The notes under the pieces: model-generated
Databases searched by the model: none
What the model saw: the letters and a program-made list of their open reading frames with translations, nothing else
Told to the model about the DNA's origin: nothing
Shown here: in pieces, positions 16,869-24,732 of the stretch
Layout: the number at the start of each line of letters is the position of its first letter
Position numbering within the stretch: position 1 is the stretch's first letter
NCBI RefSeq assembly: GCF_003797775.2
Contig: NZ_CP060725.1
Coordinates: forward strand, 868,001-932,000
From: Sphingopyxis sp. OPL5
Lineage (GTDB): Bacteria > Pseudomonadota > Alphaproteobacteria > Sphingomonadales > Sphingomonadaceae
Length of the DNA stretch: 64,000 nucleotides
Reading direction: 5' to 3'
Program-made: the position numbers and the translations under genes

Positions 16869-17678
16869 TCAGGCGGCGACGCTGGCGAGATGCGCGCGCT
16901 TGGCGACCGCGCTGCGCTCTTCCATCATGCGGATGCGCGGCAGGTCCTCGGCGGCGATCGCGCCATAATAGTCGCGCTTGTTCTGCAGCCAGGCGAGTTC
17001 GAACGCGACGGCGTTGGCGACCCCGGCGTCGAAGCTGGCGCTCTCGACCGCCGCGCCGTCGAACACGATCTTTCGCGTCTCGAAGCGGTCGAGCCGGACG
17101 GCGCGGACTTCGCGCAGCGCCGCCGCGGCCTCGACGGCGACCGAACCGCCGACGACGAGTTCGAGGTCATGCTCTGCGCAGGCGTGCGCCACGCGCAGCA
17201 CCGCATCGGTGATCGCGCGCTCGTTGATCGCACCGCGCGGCATCCCCCGCGACAGCGTGAAATCGACGCGGCCGAACACGATCCCATCGATCTCGCTCGC
17301 CAGCGGCAGCATCGCGTCGAGATTGCCGAGCGTGATTTCGGTTTCGAGGTTGAACAACATGCGCGTGTCGCCGCGATCGGCGCCATAGACCTTGGCGGCG
17401 GCATCGACGAATTTCGAGAGCGCATAGGGCGTCTCGACCATCGGCGCGATGATGTAGTCGGCACCGTAGAGCTTTGAAGCGTGGAGGTCGGTGACCGCCT
17501 CGCAGCCGCCGATCTTGAGCGCGAATTTCAGGTCGGCGCGCCAGGTCAGTTCGAGCAGGCGCAGCAGTTCGTCGGGGCGCGTGCCCTCGGCTTCGAACTC
17601 GGCCTTGACCGCGACGACACCGTGGTGGTCGCGGCCCTTTTTGAGCATGTCGAGCATGCGTTTTTCGGTGGAATTCAT
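16869..17678 (-). CDS. HpcH/HpaI aldolase / citrate lyase-like protein
   Basis: A 269-residue TIM-barrel protein of the HpcH/HpaI group, which makes or breaks C-C bonds of pyruvate or acetyl-type carbanions using a divalent metal. Likely metal-binding acids lie in FNLETEI (about E112/E114) and in FGRVDF (about D139), and the barrel strand YIIAPMVETPYAL is typical. The ATG at 17678 is preceded by AAGGGAG at good spacing. It is the first gene of the ten-gene operon, so the promoter should lie at 17679-17818. Similar proteins sit in capsule and LPS loci of other bacteria. A role in making an unusual sugar, together with the ThDP enzyme, is an inference. Confidence 0.8.
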   Translation of the reverse strand: MNSTEKRMLDMLKKGRDHHGVVAVKAEFEAEGTRPDELLRLLELTWRADLKFALKIGGCEAVTDLHASKLYGADYIIAPMVETPYALSKFVDAAAKVYGADRGDTRMLFNLETEITLGNLDAMLPLASEIDGIVFGRVDFTLSRGMPRGAINERAITDAVLRVAHACAEHDLELVVGGSVAVEAAAALREVRAVRLDRFETRKIVFDGAAVESASFDAGVANAVAFELAWLQNKRDYYGAIAAEDLPRIRMMEERSAVAKRAHLASVAA

Positions 17679-17818
17679 TTTCCGTCTCCCTTCGGTGCAA
17701 AGGCTGGTGACACAGCCGAAGACGAAGGAAGGCGGTGCATTCCGTAAGGATTTCGGCACAAAAATATTTCTGCTGGCCGATCCAAGGCTAGGCACGCACC
17801 GTTCCGTCATTACAGGAA
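17679..17818. other. Divergent intergenic region between the glycan operon and the M23-sigma-AlkC operon
   Basis: A 140-nt stretch that must hold the promoters of both the minus-strand polysaccharide operon and the plus-strand peptidase/sigma/AlkC genes. It is somewhat AT-richer in the middle (AAAAATATTTCT at about 17760-17772). No convincing -35/-10 pair or operator could be assigned by eye. Confidence 0.4.
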
Positions 17819-18487
17819 ATGCCTGTGCCCCCGGCTCTTCGTCCAACCCTCGCCTTGTGGCTGCTTTGCGCCGCGGGAAGCGCGACAGCAGCCGAACAGG
17901 CGGTGCTTCCGTCGGGCGACAGCACCGCGGTGCGCGAACGCATGACCGGCTGGTCCGCGCCGCCGCCCGCGCCCGTCCTCGCACCGCCGCCCCAGCAGCG
18001 CGCACCGTCCGCCCCGGCCCGCCTGCCCCGCCTCTCCTCGGGTTTCGGCACCCGCGTCGATCCGATCGACGGCAGCCACCGCGCCCACCGGGGCCTTGAT
18101 ATGCCCGGTCGCGCCGGGACGCCGATCCTTGCCGCGGCGCCGGGAACGATCGCCTTCGCGGGCCGCGCCGGGGGTTACGGCCAGATGGTCGAGATCGACC
18201 ATGGCGGCGGTCTCAAGACACGCTATGCGCATCTGTCGCAGATCCTGGTGCGGCCGGGCGAAACGGTATCGCGCGAACAGGCGATCGCGCTAATGGGATC
18301 GACCGGCCGCTCGACCGGCAATCATCTGCATTTCGAGGTCCGGATGAACGGCCGCCCGACCGATCCGCTCGGCTGGTTCGGCAGCGCCCCCGCGCCGCGC
18401 GCCGCGATGCCCGATGCGCCGGTCGCGCCCCCCGCGCCGCATATCTCCGACTTCGCGCGCCGCCGCGCGCCGGCCGAAGCGCGCTAG
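17819..18487 (+). CDS. M23 family peptidoglycan endopeptidase (LytM/peptidase_M23)
   Basis: A 222-residue secreted zinc endopeptidase. There is a signal peptide of about 24 residues (ending ATAA), a proline-rich linker, then the M23 domain at about residues 75-185. Zinc ligands are complete: HRGLD (H90, D94) and HLHFE (second histidine at about 171), with a further catalytic histidine in RYAHLS (about H138). It should cleave peptide cross-links of peptidoglycan or act as an amidase activator. The proline/alanine-rich C-terminus carries no known domain. The sigma-factor gene starts 3 nt after its stop, so the two are co-transcribed. Confidence 0.9.
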   Translation: MPVPPALRPTLALWLLCAAGSATAAEQAVLPSGDSTAVRERMTGWSAPPPAPVLAPPPQQRAPSAPARLPRLSSGFGTRVDPIDGSHRAHRGLDMPGRAGTPILAAAPGTIAFAGRAGGYGQMVEIDHGGGLKTRYAHLSQILVRPGETVSREQAIALMGSTGRSTGNHLHFEVRMNGRPTDPLGWFGSAPAPRAAMPDAPVAPPAPHISDFARRRAPAEAR

Positions 18488-18490
18488 ACG

Positions 18491-19006
18491 ATGGAAGCGG
18501 GCGACACCGCCAACGATCTGCAGCGGGTGCTGCTCGGCGAACGACCCCGGCTGGTCCGCTTCCTCGCCGCGCGCGGCGCCGGGGACGAGGCCGAGGATCT
18601 GTTTCACGACCTGTGGCAGAAGGTCGCCGTGCTGCCCGACCGCGCCGTCGACGACCCGCTGTCCTACCTGTTCCGCGCCGCCGAAAATCTGATGCGCGAC
18701 ATGCGCCGCGCCGCGATCAGCCGCGACCGGCGCCAGTCCGAATGGCACGGCCTGTCCGACGCGCCGCACGACCGGCCGGCGGGCGAGCGGGCGCTGATCG
18801 CGCGCGAGCAGCTGACGGCGATCGAGGCCACGCTCGCCGCGCTCGGCCCGCGCGCCGAACGCATTTTCCGCCGTTATCGGCTTGACGGCGCCGGACAGGC
18901 CGATATCGCCGCCGAATGGGGGATCAGCCTGAGTTCGGTCGAAAAGGACCTGCAAAAGGCCTATCGGGCGATTGCGGAATTGAAGGCGCGCTTCGATGCG
19001 GAATAG
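18491..19006 (+). CDS. ECF RNA polymerase sigma factor (FecI-like)
   Basis: A 171-residue group 4 sigma factor. Region 2 runs over about residues 15-75 (DEAEDLFHDLWQKV, then DDPLSYLFRAAENLMRD), and region 4 over about residues 105-160 with a helix-turn-helix (GAGQADIAAEWGISLSSVEKDLQKAY). The layout is that of FecI-type factors, which are normally held by a membrane FecR and signalled through a TonB-dependent receptor. Here no receptor gene follows; the next frame carries only a FecR-type N-domain joined to AlkC. Start at the ATG 3 nt after the M23 stop suggests coupled translation. Confidence 0.88.
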   Translation: MEAGDTANDLQRVLLGERPRLVRFLAARGAGDEAEDLFHDLWQKVAVLPDRAVDDPLSYLFRAAENLMRDMRRAAISRDRRQSEWHGLSDAPHDRPAGERALIAREQLTAIEATLAALGPRAERIFRRYRLDGAGQADIAAEWGISLSSVEKDLQKAYRAIAELKARFDAE

Positions 19007-19058
19007 GTCACCCGGCTTCGTCATGGGGTAAAATCCCGTCGAAACAGGGAAGTGGGGA

Positions 19059-20384
19059 ATGCCGACGCATCCATCCGAGCTGAACGAGATCGCCCGCCGC
19101 TGGGCGATCCGCGTCGGCGACCCCGCCTTCGGCGATTGGGAGGCGCTGACCGCGTGGCTGGAAGCCGATCCCGCGCACCTCGCCGCCTATGACGCCGCGG
19201 TCGACGGCGAAACATGGGCGAGCACGGCGCTGGCCGGCAAAAAAATCCGCGCCGAACGAATGAGCGAGCCGAGCACCCCCGCCCTGCTGAAGGATATTCT
19301 GGGGGTCCAGGCGCTGACGACCATCGCCGATGCCGGCCGCGCCGCCTCGCCGCGTTTCGATCGCGAGGCGTTTCTCGCCGCCGCCTCGGACGGTCTCGAC
19401 GCGCTGTCGATCATGGAACGGGTGCGCCATATCGCCGACGCGCTCGCCGTCGCCCTGCCCGCCGACTACCCGGCCGCGCTGCCGATCGTCCGCACGATGG
19501 CGCCGCGCCTGACCCACGGTTTCCAGGCGGTTGCGGTCACCGAATATGTCGCGCGCCACGGCCTCGGCGATTTCGAGGCATCGATGGCGGCGCTCGCCGA
19601 CCTCACCCGCCATGGCACCGCCGAATTCGCGGTCCGGCCGTTCCTCGCCCAAGCTCCCGATCGCACCCTCGCTATGATGCTGCGATGGACGGATCACGAA
19701 AACGAGCATGTCCGCCGCCTCGCCAGCGAAGGCTGCCGCCCGCGCCTGCCCTGGGCGGCACGCGTTCCGGCGTTGAAGGCCGATCCGACGCTCGGCGCCC
19801 CGATTCTCGAAGCGCTGAAAGCCGACCCCGCGCTCTATGTGCGCAAATCGGTCGCCAACCATCTCAACGACATCGCCAAGGACCGCCCGGACTGGCTGCT
19901 CGATCGCCTCGGCGGCTGGTCGCAGGCCGATGCCGCCACAAAGTGGATCGTCCGCCACGCGCTGCGCACGCTGATCAAGGCGGGCGACCCGCGCGCGCTG
20001 GCGCTGATCGGGGTCGGCCATGGCGCCGCGGTCACCGTACAGCGCTTTGCCGTCGAACCCGCGACCATCCGCCTCGGCGACCAGATCGCCATCGCGGCCA
20101 CCCTCGCGTCCGATGCGACCGACGCGCAGTCGCTCGTCGTCGACTATCGCATCCACTATGCCCGCGCCGGCGGCAAGACCGCGGCGAAGGTGTTCAAATG
20201 GAAGAGCTTCGACCTCGCCGCCGGCGAAACCGCAGCGCTGGCGATCCGCCAGACGATCCGCGATTTCAGCACGCGGCGCCATCATCCGGGCCGCCACGCG
20301 GTCGACCTGATCGTCAACGGCCGGACGATGGCGACGAGCGCGTTCGAGATCGAAGGACGTAGGGACCGTCCCGGCCCTGCCTGA
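19059..20384 (+). CDS. Fusion of FecR-type anti-sigma N-domain (DUF4880) with AlkC-like DNA glycosylase
   Basis: The frame encodes 441 residues. Residues 1-55 look like the cytoplasmic N-domain of FecR anti-sigma factors: RRWAIRVGD, then DWEALTAWLEADPAHLAAYD. From M68 onward the text is an AlkC-type alkylpurine DNA glycosylase: HEAT-like repeats (about 75-320, with VRRLASEGCRPRLPWA, YVRKSVANHLNDIAKD and VRHALRTLIKAGDPRALALIG) and an Ig-like C-terminal domain (about 323-432). AlkC removes cationic methylated bases such as 3-methyladenine. The ATG at 19059 has an AGGGAAGTGGGG leader; the internal ATG at 19260 (M68) has none visible. The FecR membrane segment and periplasmic domain are absent. 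It could be a true fusion or a fecR remnant before an independently started alkC. Confidence 0.82.
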   Translation: MPTHPSELNEIARRWAIRVGDPAFGDWEALTAWLEADPAHLAAYDAAVDGETWASTALAGKKIRAERMSEPSTPALLKDILGVQALTTIADAGRAASPRFDREAFLAAASDGLDALSIMERVRHIADALAVALPADYPAALPIVRTMAPRLTHGFQAVAVTEYVARHGLGDFEASMAALADLTRHGTAEFAVRPFLAQAPDRTLAMMLRWTDHENEHVRRLASEGCRPRLPWAARVPALKADPTLGAPILEALKADPALYVRKSVANHLNDIAKDRPDWLLDRLGGWSQADAATKWIVRHALRTLIKAGDPRALALIGVGHGAAVTVQRFAVEPATIRLGDQIAIAATLASDATDAQSLVVDYRIHYARAGGKTAAKVFKWKSFDLAAGETAALAIRQTIRDFSTRRHHPGRHAVDLIVNGRTMATSAFEIEGRRDRPGPA

Positions 20385-20400
20385 TCGATATGGGAAGATT

Positions 20401-20477
20401 TGGTAGCGGAGGAGGGACTTGAACCCCCGACACCCGGATTATGATTCCGGTGCTCTAACCAGCTGAGCTACTCCGCC
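20401..20477 (-). tRNA. tRNA-Met (CAU anticodon)
   Basis: Read on the minus strand, 77 nt begin GGCGGAGTAGCTCAGCTGG and end with an encoded CCA at 20403-20401. The D-arm, the anticodon stem CCGGA/TCCGG with loop ATCATAA (anticodon CAU), the variable loop and the GGTTCAAGTCC T-arm are all recognisable. The acceptor stem pairs apart from a G-U at 1-72. The overall pattern fits elongator methionine tRNA rather than initiator (which lacks a 1-72 pair) or Ile2, but the Ile2 option was not formally excluded. Confidence 0.93.
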
Positions 20478-20564
20478 CCGAAAGGCCGCCGCACCCAAGA
20501 TCGGGCGGGCGAGCCGCGCCTATAGATAGGCGGTGCGCCCCGGTCAATATGCTCGCTGACCTCG

Positions 20565-21191
20565 TCAGCGCCTGCCGCGAAAATTGCGCGTGACCGCGGT
20601 TTCCCAAGGACCGCCGCGATAATGATGCGCGGCCAGTCCCACGATCGACAGCGGACGCGGATGGAAATCGCGCCGCAATTCGGCGAGCAGCGCCCTCGCC
20701 TGCGCGGACTCGACCTTGTTCTGGACCGTGATGTGGAGCCGCGGGATGCCGCGATCCTGCGCCGACAGCGATCCGGCGAACCAGTCGGCGATATATTCGC
20801 GGATCGCGAGCAGTTCGGGGCTGTCGACGCGATAGGCGACCCCGCCACCGAGCGAAAATATGTCGCTCACCGTCGCGGGCGGCGGCCCGTCGGCGACGAT
20901 CGCCTTGAGCAGTCGGTCGAGTTCGGCAAGGCACGACGGCGGCAGTTGGTGGAACAAGGTGAGGTGCGCGCTGAGGACATTGCGCGCGGGCGGGAAATGG
21001 GCCTGCCGCAGCGCATCGAAAAAGCGCTGGTCGGCCGCACCCATCGTCGCGGTCACGATGATGGGCGCGGCACCAGCGATCCGGCCGGGAGGGGGGGTGG
21101 CCGGATCGCCGATCACGAACGGAATTGGGCGCGGCAGGGAGGAGGGGGATGGCCATCGTCCATGGGACACCCGTTCGGGATCGCCGCGCAT
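20565..21191 (-). CDS. 2'-5' RNA ligase / cyclic phosphodiesterase-like protein
   Basis: A protein of the 2H phosphoesterase (LigT/ThpR) superfamily. Both HxTx motifs are seen: HLTL in SAHLTLFHQLPP and HITV in RLHITVQNK, with spacing typical of the family. Such proteins hydrolyse 2',3'-cyclic or 2'-5' phosphodiester bonds in RNA. The start is uncertain: the frame opens at a TTG (21248), has an ATG at 21191 (208 residues, used here), a GTG at 21116 and an ATG at 21044. The conserved domain begins only around residue 40 of the chosen start, so the true N-terminus may be shorter. Confidence 0.75.
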   Translation of the reverse strand: MRGDPERVSHGRWPSPSSLPRPIPFVIGDPATPPPGRIAGAAPIIVTATMGAADQRFFDALRQAHFPPARNVLSAHLTLFHQLPPSCLAELDRLLKAIVADGPPPATVSDIFSLGGGVAYRVDSPELLAIREYIADWFAGSLSAQDRGIPRLHITVQNKVESAQARALLAELRRDFHPRPLSIVGLAAHHYRGGPWETAVTRNFRGRR

Positions 21192-21263
21192 GTGGTTCGC
21201 CGGCCCGCAAACTTCCAATCGATTTTGTTCGTCACAATAATCGTACAAAGCGATGACATAATA

Positions 21264-22022
21264 TTATCCGGTGCTTAGCCCGCTCCAGAACGCCTTCAGC
21301 GCCGCGGCGACCTCGACCGGGCGCTCGGCGATCGCCCAATGCCCTGCCCCGTCGATCACCGTGAGCGGGGTGCCGGTGGTCGCCGCAAAGCGCTGCGCCA
21401 CCGACAATTCGACATAGGGATCGCCCGCGCCCCAGACGAGAGCGCCCGCCGTCGGCAGCTTCGGAATATCGAGCGCCCAGTCGTGCGCGAAGCTCAGCCC
21501 CTTCGCCGAACGATAAAGTTTCAGGATCGCGCGGCGCTTGTCCTTGTTCGCCCATTGCGCCGCCTCCTCCGCCGCGATGTCGGCGGGCATCCCCGCCGCC
21601 GCGAGTCCCTGGGCGAGCTTCGCGGGCTTGCTCAAGGCCATGAACAATTCGCCGAGGATCGGCGTGTTCCAGATCCGCGCCAGCCGGTGCCCGCGATAGT
21701 CAGGGTCAATCACCGCGTTCGACACCGCCCAGCTGCGCAGCAGGTCGGGCCGCAGCATCGCCACCCGCTGCGCGATCAGCGCGCCCCAGTCGTGGCCGAT
21801 GATGTCGATCGGACCATGCGCCGCGAACAACGCCTCGGCCTGCCCCACCGCCCAGTCGGTATAAGCTTCCTTGGTCGCCGGAAAGCCCGCGGGCAGCGGC
21901 GCGGTGAAGCCGGGGAGCGCGGGCACCGCGACGGGCGTCTCGCCAAGGTCGAGTTCGGCGAGCAGGGGTCGCCAGATCGCCGGGCTGTCGGGAACGCCGT
22001 GGAGGAAAAGCTTTGCCGTCAT
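21264..22022 (-). CDS. Alpha/beta hydrolase, epoxide hydrolase/dehalogenase type
   Basis: A 252-residue alpha/beta hydrolase. The oxyanion motif HGVPD is at about residues 8-12 and the nucleophile elbow is GHDWG with aspartate about D78 and a following tryptophan, the pattern of epoxide hydrolases, haloalkane dehalogenases and fluoroacetate dehalogenases. The catalytic histidine is in DGAGHWAIAERP. Substrate cannot be predicted. It starts 30 nt after the end of mltG on the same strand and is followed by the RNA ligase-like gene, so the three may share a transcript. Confidence 0.87.
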   Translation of the reverse strand: MTAKLFLHGVPDSPAIWRPLLAELDLGETPVAVPALPGFTAPLPAGFPATKEAYTDWAVGQAEALFAAHGPIDIIGHDWGALIAQRVAMLRPDLLRSWAVSNAVIDPDYRGHRLARIWNTPILGELFMALSKPAKLAQGLAAAGMPADIAAEEAAQWANKDKRRAILKLYRSAKGLSFAHDWALDIPKLPTAGALVWGAGDPYVELSVAQRFAATTGTPLTVIDGAGHWAIAERPVEVAAALKAFWSGLSTG

Positions 22023-22052
22023 ACCGTCTCCCCTCGCCGCCGCCGATGCGAC

Positions 22053-22994
22053 CTATTCGATCTCTCCGCGCTCCCGGCGCAGCGCGTACCATTTCTGCAC
22101 ATTGGCATTATGCTCCGACAGCGTCCGCGCGAAGATATGGCCGCCGTCGCCCTTGGCGACGAAGAACAGATAGTCGTTCGCCTCGGGATCGAGCACCGCG
22201 GCGATCGACGCCTTGCCGGGGTTGGCGATCGGACCCTGCGGCAGGCCCGCCATCGCATAAGTGTTATAGCCGTTCACCGCCTGGATTTCGGAGCGGAGGA
22301 TGCGGCGGCCGAGCGGCTTGCCCCTGGTGATCGGATAGATGATCGTCGGGTCGGCCTGCAGCCGCATGCCGACACCGAGGCGATTGGTATAAACCCCCGC
22401 GACGGTGCGGCGCTCGGCGGCGACGCCGGTTTCCTTCTCGACGATCGAGGCCAGCGTCATCGCCTCGTTGCGGTCCTTGACCGCGGTGCGCGGGGACCGC
22501 TTTTTCCACAAATCCTCGAAGGCCCTGTCCATCGCCGTCTGCATCCGCTTGACGACGGCGGCGCGGCTTTCGCCGGTGGTGAAGGCATAGCTGTCGGGCA
22601 GGATGCTACCCTCGGCGGGCACCGGAATTTCGCCCTTCAGCCGTTTTTCGGCCATCAGCCGGTCCCAGACCATGATCGAGGGCATGCCTTCAGGAATCAT
22701 CACAAGGCGCTGGATCGTCTTGCCCGACTGGAACAGCGCGAGGATGTCGCCCGCGTCCATCCCCTTTTCGATCCTGTATTCGCCGGGCTTGATCGGCGCG
22801 TCGCCGCCGAAGAAGCGCGCCTCGTTGCGAAAGCTCGACGCGGAGACCAACCCCGCTTCTTCGAGGATCTCGCCCGCCTTCGCGATGCTCGCGCCTTGCG
22901 GAATGACGACCTCGGCATCCTTCGGCGCCCCGTCCGAGCAAGCGGCGAGCAGGAGGGCGAGGATCGCCATCGTCAGCCAGCGGAACGGATGCAC
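22053..22994 (-). CDS. mltG: Endolytic murein transglycosylase MltG (YceG)
   Basis: A 313-residue YceG/MltG protein, which cuts nascent glycan strands and so ends peptidoglycan polymerisation. The catalytic glutamate motif SIVEKETG (first E at about 186) and the TYAMAGLPQGPIANPG segment are both present, and an N-terminal LysM-like subdomain precedes them. Instead of the usual single transmembrane anchor, the N-terminus reads like a lipoprotein signal with LAAC at about residues 16-19. It lies downstream of fabF and acpP on the same strand, an order common in bacteria (acpP-fabF-mltG). Confidence 0.92.
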   Translation of the reverse strand: MHPFRWLTMAILALLLAACSDGAPKDAEVVIPQGASIAKAGEILEEAGLVSASSFRNEARFFGGDAPIKPGEYRIEKGMDAGDILALFQSGKTIQRLVMIPEGMPSIMVWDRLMAEKRLKGEIPVPAEGSILPDSYAFTTGESRAAVVKRMQTAMDRAFEDLWKKRSPRTAVKDRNEAMTLASIVEKETGVAAERRTVAGVYTNRLGVGMRLQADPTIIYPITRGKPLGRRILRSEIQAVNGYNTYAMAGLPQGPIANPGKASIAAVLDPEANDYLFFVAKGDGGHIFARTLSEHNANVQKWYALRRERGEIE

Positions 22995-23027
22995 TTCTCA
23001 TTCTCCCGTCGGTCAGATGGCTCTGCC

Positions 23028-23082
23028 TAAAGCCACAAAAGCCCCGCATGCACCGCACCCGATTGTGCCCTTTGTGGCTTTA
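23028..23082. repeat. 12-bp perfect inverted repeat upstream of mltG
   Basis: TAAAGCCACAAA at 23028-23039 is exactly complementary to TTTGTGGCTTTA at 23071-23082, with a 31-nt spacer. It lies 34-88 nt upstream of the mltG start. It could form a hairpin in the fabF-mltG transcript or be a protein-binding dyad. Confidence 0.6.
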
Positions 23083-23149
23083 ACGCCGGTTGCCCGGCGG
23101 GTCGTGCCAAAGGGTAAAGCATGGTGGGATAATGTAGGAAAGGCTTTTA

Positions 23150-23285
23150 ATCCTCCCTGTCGCGCCGCGATGGGGAGGTGGCAGCGCGAAGCGCTGACGG
23201 AGGGGCGATGGCGCGACGTTGCCGGCCCCTCCACCATTCGCTTCGCGAACGGTCCCCCTCCCCATCGCTGCGCGACAGGGAGGAT
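23150..23285. repeat. Long imperfect palindromic element between fabF and mltG
   Basis: ATCCTCCCTGTCGCG at 23150-23164 begins an arm running to about 23180, which pairs with the arm at about 23254-23285 ending in CGCGACAGGGAGGAT. The element is about 136 bp with an imperfect internal hairpin. It starts 6 nt after the fabF stop. This is the architecture of REP/MITE-like non-coding elements; no transposase is present. It may also stabilise or end the fabF transcript. Confidence 0.65.
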
Positions 23286-23291
23286 CGGATG

Positions 23292-24551
23292 TTAGTCTAC
23301 CGCCTTGACGATCAGGCTGGCGTTGGTGCCGCCGAAACCGAAGCTGTTGTTGAGCGCCGCCTTCACGACGCGCTTCTTGGCCTTCCACGGCACCAGGTCG
23401 ACGCCGTCGGTGCCCTCGTCGGGATTGTCGAGGTTCAGCGTCGGGGGGACGATCTGGTCGCGGATCGCGAGGATGCAGAAGATCGTCTCGACCGCGCCGG
23501 CGCCGCCGAGCAGATGGCCGATCGCCGATTTGGTCGAGCTCATCGACACATTGGCGATCTCGTTGCCGAACAATTTCTTGACCGCGCCGAGCTCGATCGT
23601 GTCGGCCATCGTCGAGGTGCCATGCGCGTTGACATAGTCGATATCGCCGGGGGTCATGCCTGCCTTCTTCAGCGCCATTTCCATCGAGCGATAGGCACCG
23701 AAGCCCTCGGGGTGCGGCGCGGTGACATGATAGGCGTCGCCCGACAGGCCGTAACCGACGACCTCGGCATAGATCTTGGCGCCGCGTGCCTTGGCATGCT
23801 CATATTCCTCGAGCACCACCACGCCCGCGCCCTCGCCCATGACGAAGCCGTCGCGGTCCTTGTCATAGGGACGGCTGGCCTTTTCAGGCGCGTCGTTGCT
23901 GCTCATGTTGAGCGCGCGCGCCTGTGCGAAGCCGGCGATGCCGATCGGGCAGATCGTCGCCTCGGCGCCGCCCGCGAGCATGATGTCGGCATCGTCGTCG
24001 CGGATCATCCGCGCCGCGTCGCCGATCGAATGCGCGCCGGTCGAACAGGCGGTGACGACGGCATGGTTGGGACCCATCAGCCCGTATTTGATGCTGACCT
24101 GGCCCGAGATCAGGTTGATCAGGCGGCCGTGGACGAAGTGCGGCGAAACGCGGCCCGGTCCCTTTTCGGCGAGCAACAGGCTTTCGCTCTCGATCCCCGG
24201 CAGGCCGCCGATGCCCGACCCGATCGAGCAGCCAGCGCGCAGCTTTTGCTCGTCGGTCATATCCTCGAGGCCGGCGTCCTCGATCGCCTGGCCCGCCGCG
24301 TCGATGCCGAAGATGATGAAGGGGTCGACCTGGCGCTGTACCTTGTGGTCGACGCGCTTGCCGGGGTCGAAACCATATTCATGGTCGGGCCCCTTGACCT
24401 CGCACGCGATGGTGCATTTCTGGTCGGACGCGTCGAAATGGGTGATCTGGCCCGCGCCCGATTTGCCGGCGAGCAGATTGGCCCATGTGGTTTCCACATC
24501 GGCGCCCAGCGGCGTCACCAAACCCAATCCCGTCACCACAACCCGGCGCAT
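23292..24551 (-). CDS. fabF: Beta-ketoacyl-ACP synthase II FabF
   Basis: FabF condenses malonyl-ACP with acyl-ACP in fatty acid elongation. The Cys-His-His triad is present: TACSTGAHS (C about 169), NAHGTSTMA and AIGHLLGGAGA. The glycine-rich C-terminal NNSFGFGGTNASL is also typical. Two in-frame ATGs lie at 24557 and 24551. AAGGA abuts the first but is 6 nt from the second, so the second is used here (419 residues). acpP lies directly upstream on the same strand, separated by a strong terminator-like hairpin. Confidence 0.95.
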   Translation of the reverse strand: MRRVVVTGLGLVTPLGADVETTWANLLAGKSGAGQITHFDASDQKCTIACEVKGPDHEYGFDPGKRVDHKVQRQVDPFIIFGIDAAGQAIEDAGLEDMTDEQKLRAGCSIGSGIGGLPGIESESLLLAEKGPGRVSPHFVHGRLINLISGQVSIKYGLMGPNHAVVTACSTGAHSIGDAARMIRDDDADIMLAGGAEATICPIGIAGFAQARALNMSSNDAPEKASRPYDKDRDGFVMGEGAGVVVLEEYEHAKARGAKIYAEVVGYGLSGDAYHVTAPHPEGFGAYRSMEMALKKAGMTPGDIDYVNAHGTSTMADTIELGAVKKLFGNEIANVSMSSTKSAIGHLLGGAGAVETIFCILAIRDQIVPPTLNLDNPDEGTDGVDLVPWKAKKRVVKAALNNSFGFGGTNASLIVKAVD

Positions 24552-24629
24552 AGTCATTCCTTTCGTCGGTCCCCGTTCGCCCGGGACCCGGCAGCATCAT
24601 CGGCGCCCTTTTAGGGAAAGCGGGCGCAT

Positions 24630-24677
24630 AAAAAAAGCTTCCCGGTCTCTGCGCGCGAGCGCTCGGGACCGGGAAGC
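24630..24677 (-). terminator. Rho-independent terminator after acpP
   Basis: On the minus strand an 11-bp GC-rich stem, GCTTCCCGGTC with GACCGGGAAGC (24677-24637), is followed by seven T residues. It lies 56 nt after the acpP stop and before fabF. It would terminate or attenuate transcription between acpP and fabF, allowing acpP to be expressed at a higher level. Confidence 0.88.
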
Positions 24678-24732
24678 CGGAAACGCGTGGGCGGCGTCGC
24701 CGCCGCGTCCGGCCAGGCCGGACCGCAGGGCG

